A DNA stretch of 64,000 nt from Helopsaltes ochotensis (GCA_013400155.1 VXBM01000668.1:129675-193674), one strand, 5' to 3'. Positions 26,101-41,100 are shown, counted from the stretch's first letter. Notes: generated by a model not told the origin, from the letters alone. Numbers and translations are program-made.

Positions 26101-29100
26101 ACACCAAAACACTGTATATTACAGATACAAAACTTATAAAAAAGTAAAATACACCAAAACTCCAGCAAACAGGTTCAAGATTCTCTTGATGCTCATTCCA
26201 GAAGTCCTCTCTGCTATGTTAGAGACAGCAGACCACACACGGACAACTGAATGTATGACTGCATGGATACAGTGCTGGTCAAAGCAATGACTGTGGGCAG
26301 ATTTCCTTGTAGGCTCATTGATATTTCTTTCTCTATTCAGACACTATAGAGATGAGAAACTGCTCTAAAGCTCAATGTGGAATTTGTCATGTTCAGTTTC
26401 AGAAGAAACAGGATTACTATTGGTTTCTTGGCTTCCCTAGCTAGTGGCTTGCTGTGCAGTAAACCCCTTCAACTGACAGGCATTTCTCTTACAGGCACTT
26501 TGGACTTATAAGTCACAGGGGGGCTTCAGTGGCTTTGATTTACCACAGAAGAGCACTTCTACAAAATGCACTGCAGTACACTCACCAACTTATAAAAACA
26601 TATTAGCCTATTATATTACTTATATATGTTCATGTTACATATAATTATTTCATTCATAACACTACAAAAGCTGACTACAATAGCTGACAAAACAATACCA
26701 TTACCCACTTCTTTCTTTTCACTAGTCTACTAAATTTAAAAATAAATAGAATTTAAAATTTATGAAATTTTTCAGTTTCAAGGTAAAAATTTTGACAAAA
26801 TTCTACAGTAACTGGTTATCCATATAAAGTCAATCTAGTGCACTTCAGGATTCACAGGGAGGGAAAAGAAAAGGAAAGGGAACCCAGTATCAAAAATATC
26901 TAGAAGTTTCAGTCTTCTAGATTTAAAGAAAAGTGGGACATATAATCAGAGTTCCTTGACATAAGCAAGATTTTTCTATGGAAAAATAATAATATTTTCA
27001 CTGTAAAAAGGCAAAATCTATGCCTCTTATTTTCTTCCAGCTAAGTTTTTCCTAAGTGGGAAAAAGCATACTACTGTAAAATAATGAAAGACTGAACTTT
27101 TACACACTGTGAGCATCCCAGCATACCTCCTGAATGGCTGTCATGACAACATGTTGAACTGATTCTTCCATCATCATTATGGTCTGGATGTACTCTGAAA
27201 ATAAAAGTATTCTGAAATGTCAATGTTGAAAGTCAAGACATATAGAAGGTAAGATCAGAACCTGCATTCTTCTTACAAAGTGACTAGATGTCATGGATGA
27301 CACTGTATAATCACCAGTCAAGTTCCACCCCAACAAATTCAACAAGATTTTATCACAAGCCTGTTCAGACACAAATCCAGGCTTATTTGAACTCTACAAC
27401 AATGAAAAAAGTACATGATTACCTTTTTTCTCTGGCATCTCACACTTCTGAAATAACTACTTTTATCCTTTTCTCTCTTCGTAGTCAAACTGTTCAGGCT
27501 CTTGAAGTACACAATCCATGCATAGGCTGGTCTTTTCTCTAAGTTTAACAGCATCCTCATACATCCTCCTTCCTACAGCATCCTCATTTCAAAGCATTTT
27601 CATGTTCATTTTTGGTGCCTGTTCTTATTTCTGTACTGCATCACAAATTAAGTCCCCTCCAATTTTTAAGTTCTCAGCTTTGGGTACATGTGAGCTACAC
27701 AAGAGGTACCTTGTAAGACGATACAGTAGTCAGAAGAACAAAATCTGACATTTCGACTAAGTCAAGTAGAAAATTACTTGCCCAGTATAATACAGTTTCC
27801 AGTCAAACATCATCTCCTTTATTCTTTTAATACATGATTAAGAGAAAGATGCTGGGAAAAAGTCATCTTCAAGTGGGTAATTTGCTCATGCTGAATCTCA
27901 CTCCAAGTACACAAAATTAGATTGTTCTTGTATTTCGAATGTGCACTTTTAACATCCAGACTGGAAGAGTAAAGGGGACACAAGAATAAGATATACTTCC
28001 CACTTGAAAATAACAAGTAGTCACCAAAAGGAAGATAATTTTATATAAAACAGAGATGACAGGAGGTTTAATAAACCAGAATTATTTATGTACTTGTGGA
28101 AGAACATTACTTCTATTTTAATTAATAGAATAACCAGACTGCTTCCTAGTTAAGACAATAGAAGTAATTTCAGAAGGAGAAACTACAGTGATTTAGTCAC
28201 CTAAGAAAAAAGGGAAAAAAACACAGATGCACCAAGCAAGAGGAAGAGAAAAGGCCTGAAATCTTGGCAGCCATCAAACCCAAAATGAGCTAAATCTGGA
28301 AGACACACATATTTGATGCAACTGTAACACAAATACAGTAAAAAAAAGTCTTATTTTCTAACACATTTATTTTTCCCACACATGACTCTGTTTCTTGTTT
28401 TAAGTATTTAGAATAAATGTTTGTATTTGCCATTACCTTCATCTGGCTTAAATTAAGTAATTTAAGGTAACTGGGTAACAATAAAGAGCCTGCATCCGAG
28501 GCAAGTTTAGAACATGAGATGTAGCACACTTTAACAAACATCTCCATTGTTCATCACATCCTCTCTGGCGTCACCAAGAAAGACGAACGGATTTTTACCG
28601 TATTTGTGCCGGTCAGAATTACAGTCAGTGCCACAGGGGTAAAGAGGAAGGAGTCTCCTTCAAGTGTTGCTATTGAGCACAGTTCGAACGATACAGACAC
28701 TTGGAAGGTGAAAGAGCAAAAGAGGGTTTGACTTCTATTCTGACTCTATTATATACTTTCTTTATCTTAACTACGGATTGGCAGAGAGTGTTGCCACCTC
28801 TCCAATTCTACTGGTCAAACTAACAGTCTATTAATTGTTCCTTCACCAAGCAAATATGTAAACACCTTATTTACTGATAACACTTGTGTGAGAAAGAATT
28901 AAGAACTATGAAAACATTGAGAATTCTGACTCCACATTAGAAACTGTGAACAACATCAGAAAGGCTGCAAAAATCAGGGCAACATTCAGAGACTGCTGAA
29001 GTGGGATACCATCATCCAGTAATTGGCCTGAAGTGATTTTTTTGGATGACCTTACCATGCTCCATCTTCAGCTGTTGCTCAGAAGGGCACGGTTGCCAGC

Positions 29101-32100
29101 ATTACTTCTTCCTATTTGCCAGCCTGATAGAAGTATCTCAGAAACTACAGTATCCCAGACCACACCACACATATCTTCACACCAGGCACCAGTCATATTG
29201 ATGGCTTTTGGCCATGTAGTAAGATTATGCCTGGCATGCATCTCTACAATCAAGAGTCCTACTGAATTATGTAATAATCACATTTGTCCATTCTTAACTA
29301 TCCTGATCTACCTCAAAAATGGTTAAATGTGTGCCAAATAATATTTTTCTTTGTCAACTGATTTTTCAGCTCAGCAAATCAAAACTGAAAATATATATCC
29401 ATTTGGAAGTAAATTCAATTTCAGTCTGAGTCTCCAAAAGTAGTGTCCTGGGGTGACAATACCTTGTATCCCAATCGTGCTCTCCCTGTTCCAGAGAGGT
29501 TTTATTTTGTCTGAGGGCTGGCTTCCTCCCCCAGCTATCGCCGGGGCTTTGCTGGCTGCTGCGGTTTTTTTGGGCTTTTGCTTTTGGCTTTGGCCAGGCT
29601 GCTAGGCTTCGCTCTGTTGCTTGCTGCTTTAGCTGCTTTTGCTGTGGCTTCTGTTGCTTTTTTTTTCCCTCTTTGCCTTTCCCCCCTTCTTTCCTTCCTC
29701 CCCCTTTCTGAAGACATCGTACCGGCTCCGGAACCTGACCGGGGAGGTCGGGGGATCCCCCTCCCAGAGTCTGCAGAAGAAGCTTGGCACCCTTCCCAGC
29801 AAGGACTTCAGGACTCCCGAGTTCGCGACTGGTGAAAACATTGTTGTCATCTGGGGCTGTTTTTCCTTGTGTTGGGGAGTGTTCTTTTTTTTGTTTGTTT
29901 ACTAATAAACAAGTTTTTTCCACTTTTCCCCCCCAAGGAAATTCTTCCCGAACCCGGTGGTGGGGGGGAGGAGGAGTTGTGGGGGTTTGTTTTTTTAAGG
30001 GGCTCCTTAGGAGATTCTCCCTTAATTTGTCCTAAACCAGGACAAGTAGTGAAGCTTACACCAAAAAAATAGTTACTACCTGTACAACAAAATAATTTCA
30101 TCATTATTTAAAAAAAAAAAACCAAAACAATCTGTTTCTGACAGGAACCCAAGAAATATAATTTTTTTCCTTAGTAGTTGCACAATAACCAAGAAAACAC
30201 GTTTTCAAAATTTATTACCTTGCTTCTGTTCACAATTCACAGCACATCCCAAAATAAGCTGAAGCATTCTCCCAAGCTCTGCAGCATCAGCATGCTCTCC
30301 AATCAGGTTAACATCAGGAAGGGTAAAGTCATTTATCTGTTGCCCTAGAATCTGCATAAAGACAAAGCAATACATGGCTGTATCACCGCACATACACATA
30401 TCCATTTATATCATACAAAGATGATTCAGAATCAACAACAGCAATTCACTATTACTTTACCACAGTTTTGAATACACCTTCAAAACAAACTAAATTGCCT
30501 AACACCTAACATCCCACTCTAAAATCATACTGTTTGATACAAATAATATTTGGGAAAAGACAAACATGGCTGTCTCAACTCACAAGCAACTACTAGATAA
30601 ATACTTAGCAAGATTCTTCTCCTCAGATAAGAAAGTTAACAAAAGCAGGTTACCACTTGGCTAATTAATTTTCTTAAAGAATTCCATTAAAAACATGCAA
30701 CTAAAAACACCTCCTGTAGCAGAAAATATTGCAAACAAATCTGACATTTCTTACAACTACAAAGTCAGAAAATTAAGTGTTTCACCTATACAATACATAT
30801 ATCCAATACTGACAGGTGACAAACACAAGACAGCAAAAAGATCACTAGACCTCACGCTTTTAGCAAATTTAAGGATATCTGGCAAGTCTTACAGCTAAGA
30901 AAACTGTTTCATGGAAGACAATCTGAGGTAGTAGCACAATGATAAGTAATTAAACAGCCCACATGCAGAAGGAAAGAAAAAACCCTGCAAAACAAAAGCC
31001 CATGTGATTCGCAATTAGTGTTATCTGATTTATCATTAAAGATCATTAAGGATTAATGATTGTCAGTAGAAGGAACTAGACAATTCTGCTAAATTGCTCT
31101 TTACTGAACAGAGGGTTGAAAATATGAATATGAAATTTGGAATTAAACACATCTCTGACACATTAATTGCAGATAAAAAGAAACTGTAACTTCTTAAGGT
31201 GCAATAAGGAAATAATGACTATATAGAGGGAATCAGTCATGTTTGCTGCATGCTCTTTTTTGTGCATTACCCAAGAAAAACAGAAATCAGGCTAAGGCAT
31301 TTGCAAAATTCACAGCATACAGGAAAAATGCAAAGAAAACAAGCCATTCTAAAGTTTAGTAGGGTTGGGCTTTGTGGATGTGTGTTTTTGTTCTGATTAT
31401 GTATGGTGTGTTCTCTGTTGTGGAATGCTAGGATTTTTAAGCAGTTCTCTAAAAGAATTGACTTCAACATTACTAAAAATTTCTGTATACTTCAAAGAAC
31501 CCAGATTCACTCTTGTTGGAAAAGACTTCCTTTAGGTCAAAAGCATTCTGTGAATGCATCAACCACAATGGAAAATATTACCATCGTATACAGATTGAAA
31601 TAATAGAAAATACAGTATTTTTGTATTCTGATATGCATTTATATATTGATCTGTAGTTTCTGAATTTTTTCCAAATACAATGCTGGGTTTAAGTTAACAA
31701 CTCTATAGTCATAGCCACTGACAATAAAACTCCTGTTGAGGAAAGCTGAAGGGAAAAGATAAATTGGCAGGCACTAGGAAGAAGCCAAGGATGTGAAGGC
31801 GTGAACAGAGTTTGAAAAAAATCAAGAGAAAAAATTTAATTAAAAAAAAAAAGAACTAAAAAACCCAACAAAAGCCCTGAAAGAAATATGAAAATGAAGG
31901 ACTCTACAATAACTATATTGAGATGAAAAAGAGCATTTAACCCATTTTCAAAAGACAAAAATATTATACATTTACAAAAAATTAGAAGTTTCAGTTCCAG
32001 AGTAGCAGAAGTCTGCAGCAAGATTAACTGAGGGAGAATAAAGCATGGAAGCTATAAATAGTTAACTTACGCTTGTTGTTCTTCAATACTTTATTGGACA

Positions 32101-35100
32101 AAGACAGCAAATGTAACATTTTTACTGATTGTTCTTCTGAACATGATACAAATTTCTGAATTTTTGAGGATAAGCAACATTAACATACACACTTTTCAAA
32201 GGCTTTTAGCTACACCAAGTAAAATCCACTTACATATCTATATTTTCGTAGTGGGGGAGGGAATAATGTTGAGGAAAACATAAGCAGAACTCATTACTAG
32301 AATCCAGATGACCTCTACGATAACCCCTAGCATTGCTTCAGCAGGAAAAACACCAATCTAAACCAAAATCCAGTCCCATTTATAAACGTGCACTACCTTG
32401 ACAGAAATTAAACAGTGTGAAAACGCTTAGAACTTGCCTAATAGTAAAGTTCTTACACCAGAAACTTCATCATCATATATACTAACCAACCAAAAAGAAA
32501 CTTGCATCACTTTGTCTTAGTAATACTAATTTTCTGTAACAAAAACCTGATCTGTTTCTTTTTAGTGTTTCCAGTCATGACCAGCCTGCTTCATCATCAG
32601 TTTTCAACATTTATTTAAACATGGATATCTAATAATTTACTGAAGATGACCTCCTAAGACAAAGTTTTTTTTCTGAAGTACTTCAATTTATTAACAAATA
32701 ACTTAATCTCTGTAGTATTTGTGAGAAGACAATATTTTGAAATAAGTATTGTCTAGAACATGCATATTATGGATTTTGTGCTGCTGCCTGTACAGATCAG
32801 TTTATCTCAAACATCACTGAAAGCATATTTCAGCTGAAGATTCACCAGTGAAAGAAAAAATACTATTTCCCCTGGAGTAATTAAGCACTGAGTTTGCTCA
32901 AAATAAGAGAGAATGACAAGGGCTGAGTCCAATATCCCTGAATTAAAATATTTCATTAAAAATCTTCATGTGGGAGAGGCTAGAAATGCTTTTTATTCAC
33001 TCTCCTCAAGAGAAAAATAAGAAAAAAAGCAGACTTCAGCTGCAAAGGAGGAAGGAAAGAAATCAGACACAGGTACATCAGACACAAAGTCCACAATCAG
33101 AACATAGTCAGTAAAGCCATCTACTCTTTACATGAGAAAATTTGCCTATCAGGCTTCCCTGGAACTCCTCAGTATTCAATAAAGCAGGTTAATAAGTTTT
33201 AAAGAAGGCCAAGACTAGGAAATAGGGCATGAATCACTATACATGCCAAAATGTTTGCAAGAAAATGTCAGAATTTAACCTGCAGAATACAATTTATCTT
33301 CAACAGACATTAACTAAAACACATAACTCAAAAGTCAAGTAGATGCAGATTAGTTCAAATGGTTCTTACCTCATGGTTGTAATCCAGTATTCCTTTCAAA
33401 ATTTTCTTCAGGTTGCTTACCTATTTGACAAGAAGGAGGAAATACAATAAATACAGGGAATATTTTACAGAGAAATGATCATAAAGTGGGTAATCACAGA
33501 AGAATCACACAAAAGAAGGATATAATTACATCCATTTACCCACAATTAAATTTAGAATCACGGAAGTTATGCAAGAGGCTCCTATGATCAGACTTCCAGA
33601 TGTGATCACAAATCTTTATTAATTCACAAAACCCATTAAAATTTATGAAAAATATAACATTGTGTTGGATAGGCTTTAAATCAGATCCTATAGCACAAAT
33701 GTTTTAGATACTTGTTTATCTTAGGATTATCTTTGCATCCAGAAGTTGAAACATTGTTGTCCTCCTTTCTTCTCTTGAAGTATCCTAGTAATCTACTTTC
33801 TGCAGAGATAAACTTCTTCCAAACTAAAACTGGTGACTGCTCAAAATCATCCTTTATTCCCAACCCATATAAGTTTGTTATGTTTCTATTAATTATTCCT
33901 CTTAGCTCTTTTATTTCTGTTCTTATCCTTCTCTGTCCCCCTTCCCCCTCCCAGTTTTTACAAATGAATGTCTGTCTTACAGTATCTGGCAAAATTCACA
34001 TTTCTCCATGATGACTTCACTGCCACACAAAGGTAGCTTCTGTTCACTCGCATAACCAATGGCACCAGTTAAGTACCTTCTGCTGTACAGAATATATGTC
34101 ACATTTCTCTAGTACTGAGTATTGCTCCCTTTCCACCAAAATCCATTTTCATCAAGTCTCTGAAAACAGTGTTTAAAATTATAAAAATTCCTCCCGCTCT
34201 CACAGGTGAAATTCAAACAAAAAAAAAAAGAATCTTTGCTGAAAGTAACCGCTAGAGATTACCACCAGTTACTGTTCAAGTATGTAAGAAAAGAATTGAG
34301 ATAATAGAAGCAGCAAACTGTTTCCTGGGACAGAGGAGTGGCTGAGGGAGCTGGGGTTGTTCAGCCTGCAGAAAAGGAGGCTCGGGGGTGACCTTATCAC
34401 TTCTTACAACTCCCTGAAAGGAGCTTGTAGCCAGGTGGGGGTTAGTCTCTTCTTCCAGGTAACAAGAGATGGAACAAGAGGAAATGGGTTCAAGTCTTGC
34501 CAAGAAAAGTTTAGATTGGGTATCAGGAAACATCTCTTTATCAAAAAAGGATCATCAAGCATTGTAACAGGCTACCCAGGACATGATTGTGTCACCATCC
34601 CTATGGTGTGCAAAGAGCTGTGTAGATGGAGCACACTGGAATATGACTTCTTGGTGAACTTGGCAATTTATGGTTGGATTCTATGATCTTAAGATCTTTA
34701 CCAACGTAAATTATTGTATGACTGAAGTTTAAACAGGATCTGCAAAGACTAAAACTGACAGAAACAGGATTCACAACGTTCTCTCACTATCCACAGCAGC
34801 CATAGCAGCAAACTGTGGAACTGTGCAATGAAGTGAGGGCAAAACCTCTCAAGTTTTAATTGCCTTTGAAGCCACCAATAAATTTTATATTCTTGAATGC
34901 ATTCCAGAAATACCCAGTTAGGAGATTCTGTCCACTGACAGAAGGTATTTACCTTTCAAAGGACCTGATGGTTGCTAGGAAAGGTGATACTGAAATCCAG
35001 GGACAAACTCAACACTTCAATATGGTCAACAAACAAAATGAGGTGATGAAAGTAAATTCCAAACTTGAGAAAGAAACAGGATACATACACTAAAAGATTT

Positions 35101-38100
35101 TTGCCAAGAAAATCAAAATGATAACAATCTGATTACCTGACTGTCTATTAATCTACTCCCTTTCTGGAAACAAATGCCAGAAGTTGATTCCTTATTAAGA
35201 TACAGGAACATTCTGACTGTCTCTATAATCACCAAATTTTAAGTCATACAAGAAACAAAAATTCATTTGGACCTGAAAAGTGACACATCAAATACTCTGA
35301 CAACCTACAATGAGAACTGGAGATGTTACATTATAGCATGTATATGAGAACATTTACTGTCTCTCCCATAATGGCATAATAGGCAGTTTACACCTTCTAC
35401 ACCAAAGCATATGCTTTTTCTATACTATTACACACAACACAGCATGGTTCTGTAAGGGTTGCAACTATTTCCCAGGTGTCTGCCCAAGAGCAACCAAGAC
35501 CACCGCTCAAAGGCAAAGCACAATTATAACCAAAGTCTTCAGCAGATTTAAGAATTCAAAGAAATTAAGAAATTTTATGTCAAATCACCACAAAGAATAC
35601 CACACTGATTGGAATATTATTTTAAACTTGATTAATTAAAATCTTCCAGTTTATAATTTACCTGAGTCTCCTGTAGAAAGAGCCACAGAAACGCAAGGGC
35701 CATGTTGCAGAATTTAAGTCCAGTTTACTGATGAGAACATTGTGAGGAACCTTGAACTTGAACATAATCCCAAAAGAATGAGAAACCAAATGTAAACCTG
35801 TGAAATACGTTTTCTCCTCTTCTTGTAAGCATTTTTGAATTAAAATCCCTTAAACACAAAGACCTACCTTCCTCCATGTAACTTTTATAACACCTTTTTT
35901 TTGAGATATTGGAACAAAACCAATATTGATCAAAATTCATCATGAGAACAAGCTTATAGGGCAGCATCATTGAAACAGAATAGCAAACAAACTGAAAAAG
36001 AAGTCTTTACAGCCCTGTTTTATTCCACTGTCAGTCAATAGTACCAGGGTAGCTTGTTTTCAAGAATTAACCATACCATCTTTGTATTTGGCACACAATC
36101 AGACAACTGTGAGGTCGAAGTAGCTTCTTCATTGACCCTTTTTAAGACTTAGACTGACTTAAACCTATGCATGATCTTCAGTATTATTCAGACAGCTCTT
36201 GATTTTTTCCCTAATTTGTTTGCAGTGAATAAGCTTAGATCGTTTTACTGCCCCTGGCAGAGAGAGGATCACCACAGTGAAACTACCACTAATACGTTGT
36301 ACTTTGAAATTGAACTAAGTAGTTCCAGCAACATTTATGATGTCAAAGCATATGAAAGGAAGACCTCAAGCAGTTGAATGAAAATGAACAGCCCAAGAAC
36401 ATGTTAAAGACAACCAATTAGATAAGAACTCTAAGTCACAGCAGGTGATGTATTTTCAGAATTACTTTTCACTTTCTTAAGCACATAGGAAAATCTAACT
36501 GTAGTTAAAAAAGACCATTAAATTATGTCATGTCAGAACACAACAGACAGAACAGACAGAACTAGTCAACATAGATTATGACTATAAGTACTAAATCATT
36601 ATGTGGATGTCAGCCCATGACCACATGGGATGCCTATTCGCTTGCATCAACAACCTGAGTTCTTCCTTTTCATAAAAATATACACTCTATCCTCCCAACA
36701 CCTTTTAAGCATTCATTCCCTGCACCCATACTTCTGGTGAAGTTAACCGAGGTAAAAAATGTGACAATTATACTTTATTTCACCTCTGAAATCTCTTGCA
36801 ACTTAGAATAGATGGACCATTAAGTATTTCTAGACAAACCTCTATCCATTTTCAATCTCTTTACCATCTGGCCTTTCTGTTTGAATTTCCCAATCTCACA
36901 TTATGAATGACAGGATATCTGCATCCACAAAGGCAACCTGAATATCCTCACTCCTTCTTTGAACACCTAAATTTCACTAATACCCAAACCACAGCTGTGT
37001 GGGTGTTCTCTATGTTAAATTTTCATTACCATCTCTGTAGGCAACCATCTTGGCTGTAGCATAGCACTACATACTAAGCACAGTGCTTAGTATGAGACTG
37101 ACCCTTATTACAAAGCATTAACCTACAAACTGACTGGAATGAAAGCAGAGATTATGTGATCTGCCAACACCATAAGACTTAATGGTTGTAGGGTTTTTTC
37201 CTACTTTTCTTTTAGTCTCACTTGTCATATAAAATCTTTATTTAATTACAATTTACTTACTGTTTCCAGTCTCAGGTTTGTAAGGACCATCTGTCTAGAT
37301 TTCTCTCTTTACTAATATCGTTGCGCAACAAAGAGGAAAGCCAATGACATAGTAACAGAAAATGCCCATAAGCTTGTGATGGTTGACAAAAAGGGAGCAT
37401 GGATTATCTAACTTCCTGATTTTTCTACAACTGTATGACAGCCAGTCCCCAATTTTGCATTATCCTTATATCACATGTATGACTGAAACCCTGTTTGTGC
37501 TGAAGACTATGTGTAAACTGGCTTCTCTTTTTTTATTTCAGATCTTGAATAACCCCTGGAAATGTTGCTAAGGCACACTTTCAAGTGGTGTGGGAATTCT
37601 TAACCAATAAGCTCCAGATATCTCATTAAGGAACATTTTTATCCATTTGCAGTTAACAGGCGGGGTGAGGAGTGGGTGGGCATGGAGGTGTGGGTGGGTG
37701 TGTGCACACACACAAAGAAGGGGAGGGAGCCCGTGCGCGCACTGTTTCTATCACTCTCACATGCATTTGATTTCTGATTTAAACTGCATTTTTCAGGAGC
37801 GTGCCTCATCACTGATTATAGATGGAACCTAGAGAAAGATTAGGTAGTGAAGGTTCACAAGACTAACACAGCTTGTTACTATAAACATCAATAAAACTGT
37901 ACTTTAAATTGATGCTGTAGTCTGAACGCCCAAACAAAAAGAAGAACTCAGAAATCAAGCTAACAATGTGTTTCCTTCCCTTCCTAAGCTTCCCATACTG
38001 AATGGAAGGGGGCAGAGGTGAAAGGGGGACAATTTTATGCCATCCCTCAGTCAACAATTTATCCTGTAATTGCTGTAACTGATGTGCATGTATCAAATCA

Positions 38101-41100
38101 GTAATTTTTTCAGTAATTCCTGCAAAATTTTGGCAAATTATTTTTTAAGCTGCTTTTCACTTTAGTATAGGTTTTATGTTCAAGATATCATCTTCCTCAG
38201 CCATGAAATACTACATTGTACACAATTTAAATTTGGACTATATAGAATTGTTCATTGTACATGAGGAAAGCATTAATGTCTGTGCTTTTTTCTTAAAAAA
38301 AGCATCATAAAATTGCAGATAAGGCAGCAGTGAAAAGTTTTTTTGTTGCCCAAGGGAAAACACCAACTGCTATCTATACTGATGTATGCTATGAGCGTGA
38401 CATTTTAACCCTGAAGTAATAATATTTCTCTACTAAATACAGTAGATAAAAGATCCGGTCAGCTCTAAGAACCAGAATGCTTGCTGAATGGTTCCTGCTT
38501 TGCAAGCTCCCCAAGTTTTAGTGTTTCCCTTTTTCTCTCCTGTGCATTGCTCAATTTCTCAGGTCTGGCAACTTGCCCTGAAACCAAGAATTTAAAAACA
38601 TCCCTGTGAGGTTTTTTTTTAAGTGGTACAGCAACAGCAAAAACAGTGCAGTTATCAGAAAGCAAAACGCTAAAAAAATCAAATTAACCAAACCCATGCC
38701 TCCCCCTCTCTCCTCTTCTCCCCTCCCCCCTGCAAAATCACAGCCTCATGTTCTTGTTTCTTCTCCATACAGGACAATACAAAATTTAAAATTAACAATC
38801 ACATCACTCATTACCTTCTCCCTGCTAAAAAGTGACAGGACAAGAAGAAATGGCCTCAAGTGGTGCCAGGTAAGTTTTAGATTAAATATTAGGTAAAAGA
38901 TTTTCACAGAAAGGGTGAAAAATGCTAGAGTCATCATCCATGGAAATGTTCAAAAAATGTGCAGATATGGCACTTGGTGACATAACGGGTTGTGGTGAAC
39001 ACAGAGGTGGTGCTAGGTTAACAGCTGCACTCAATCCTAAAGGTCTTTCCCAACCTTAACAACTTTATGATTCTATCATTTTCTGAGTACTTCTCTGAAC
39101 AGTCATTAGGCGGGCTGTACAAGACCTACACTAATCCCTACCAGCCCTCCTAACCACTGCTTCACAAAACTTCCTACACACTACATTTTATGTCATTTGT
39201 TTTTATGTATTTCCCCTACTAGACTGGCTCCTTTATGTGGTTCATGATACCAAGAGCTTGTACAAGATCATTATACCAGATGGCATAAGAGGCAAAGAGT
39301 GACCATGTTTAGCAACAAGAAAATAACACAGCTCATTACAACATTTGAGATAATCCAATTATCACTTCTTAAAGTATGAAGGGAAAGCTATATTCTAGAG
39401 TAATGCAAGTATGATGCCCACATCTTAAATCTAGTAATGAATACACTTCTAAAAGGAGGTTGTAGTGAGGTGAGGGTGCCTCCTCTCCCAGTAAGCAAGT
39501 GACAGGACAAATGGAAATGGCCTCAAGTTGCACCAAATTTTTTCACCAAAGGCGTAGTCAAGCATTGGAACAGGCTGCCCAGGAGAGCAGTCGAGTTACT
39601 ACCCCTGGAAGTGTTTAGAAGAGGTGTAGACATGGATCTTAGGGCCATGGTTTAGTGTGAACTTGGCAGAGTTAACTCGATCTTAGGTCTTTTCCAAGCT
39701 GAACAATTCTATGAATAGAAACGCACAGACTGAAGTGTTCCTACAAGCCAGACTTTAAATGAAGGGTTGGATGATAGACATTTGGAAAACTAATAATACT
39801 AATAATGTTTACTCACACAGAAAGAACAGTTAGTAAAGTACAGGATTACTTTCCTGATTAAAAAACAAGAGTTAAAGTATCACACTTGTGCCTTTTAGTA
39901 TTCTCCATGAAAAGGGAAGTGGTCTCCAAAAATGTATACAAAAAGCTGAATTATACATATTTCTTAAAGAAAACAAAAAAATCCCCAGTCTTTAGTTTTT
40001 GTTTACATGGACACTTGAAAAACAAGATGCTGATGACATCAGCAAGAAACTGAAATTTGACCTGATGCTTTGCCAACCTCAGTCACATAAGGAAGTTACC
40101 AGATTGCTCAGCTTTTTTTTTCCACACCTGCTAAGCTTTTACATCTGCCAAATTGGCGAGAGACATAAAAATAAAATATTTATTCCTCAACTCCATATGA
40201 CAGTCATAGAAGCTGCTGCTCCACACTCAAACAGCTCAAATGCTATTCTAACAAACAGTTCTCAATTTGTTATCCTCCTTATTTAACAGCCAATACTTCC
40301 ATATTCTTTAGCAAAAGATATTTTACAGAAAAGTAAGACCTTATATCCAGCTGTTCACTTGCAATTCCATACAATTCTTTGAGAAGTTCATTTATATTAA
40401 GTCCTCTACATGCAGCAGAAAGAGTCCTACAGCTTTTTTTAGGAATCATGTATTTTATTCACAAGTCAGTCAATATATCCTCATCAATGTACCCTCACTT
40501 TTGCTGGTAGCCCTAGTAGACAAAACATTCTAAAGCATTCCAGCCTTCACATAGTTGGTCAGACAGCAGAAACCACACTGATAGGTTTCCTGGCCAAGTC
40601 AAAATATAAACAGCAGCAATGTGCTCCATCTTTGTCTCAGACAGCAATTCAGAGAGTGATGTAGACAAGCTTGTAAGTACCAGAGCATTCCACAGTTGTA
40701 GTCCTTCCCCAGATACTAAGAATGGTTTTGGTGGCTGGAACAAAATGTTTTTAAGGCAAAAAAGGACTAACAGTAAATTCATAACAGTTTTTCTACCCCC
40801 GAATTAGTCAAGATGAAAATGGAAATTTAGGAAAGCACAAAGATCATTCTCTGAACAAAACTGTCAAAAACTACACTAACATCTGCATGTGAGACCATAT
40901 TCTTCAGATTCTAACGCAAAATGCTCTTCATTCATAGTTCTTGTAAATTCTCATTCCTTCAGGTTTGCAGAGAAGTGCTAGAATGTCAACTGATACAAAA
41001 GACCCAGAAAACAGACTGTGGTTAAAACCCATGCTGAGTAGAAACACAGAAAAAACACAACTAAAACACAACTTCCTCCCTTAAAGCTCAGTAGTTCTGC

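Larger units (their letters stand above)
19977..27126 (-). other. HOOK3 intron 6
   Basis: 7150 bp. Holds an A/C-rich low-complexity tract (20596-20760), a short CA run near 21838-21850, and an old internal CR1 fragment (about 25430-25900). The remainder, including 21000-25400 and 25900-27126, shows nothing I recognise. Confidence 0.75.

Noticed and set aside
29366..29923. A 185-codon minus-strand open frame rich in Lys, Pro and Gln
   Set aside because: It lies almost wholly inside the solo LTR, in antisense to it; its composition reflects the pyrimidine-rich LTR sequence. No homology to a protein is recognisable.
33415..33415. Alternative exon 4 acceptor five bases inside (after ggtaag)
   Set aside because: It would make exon 4 46 bp and break the frame with exon 3, which ends in phase 0; the upstream tag|GTAAGC keeps frame.
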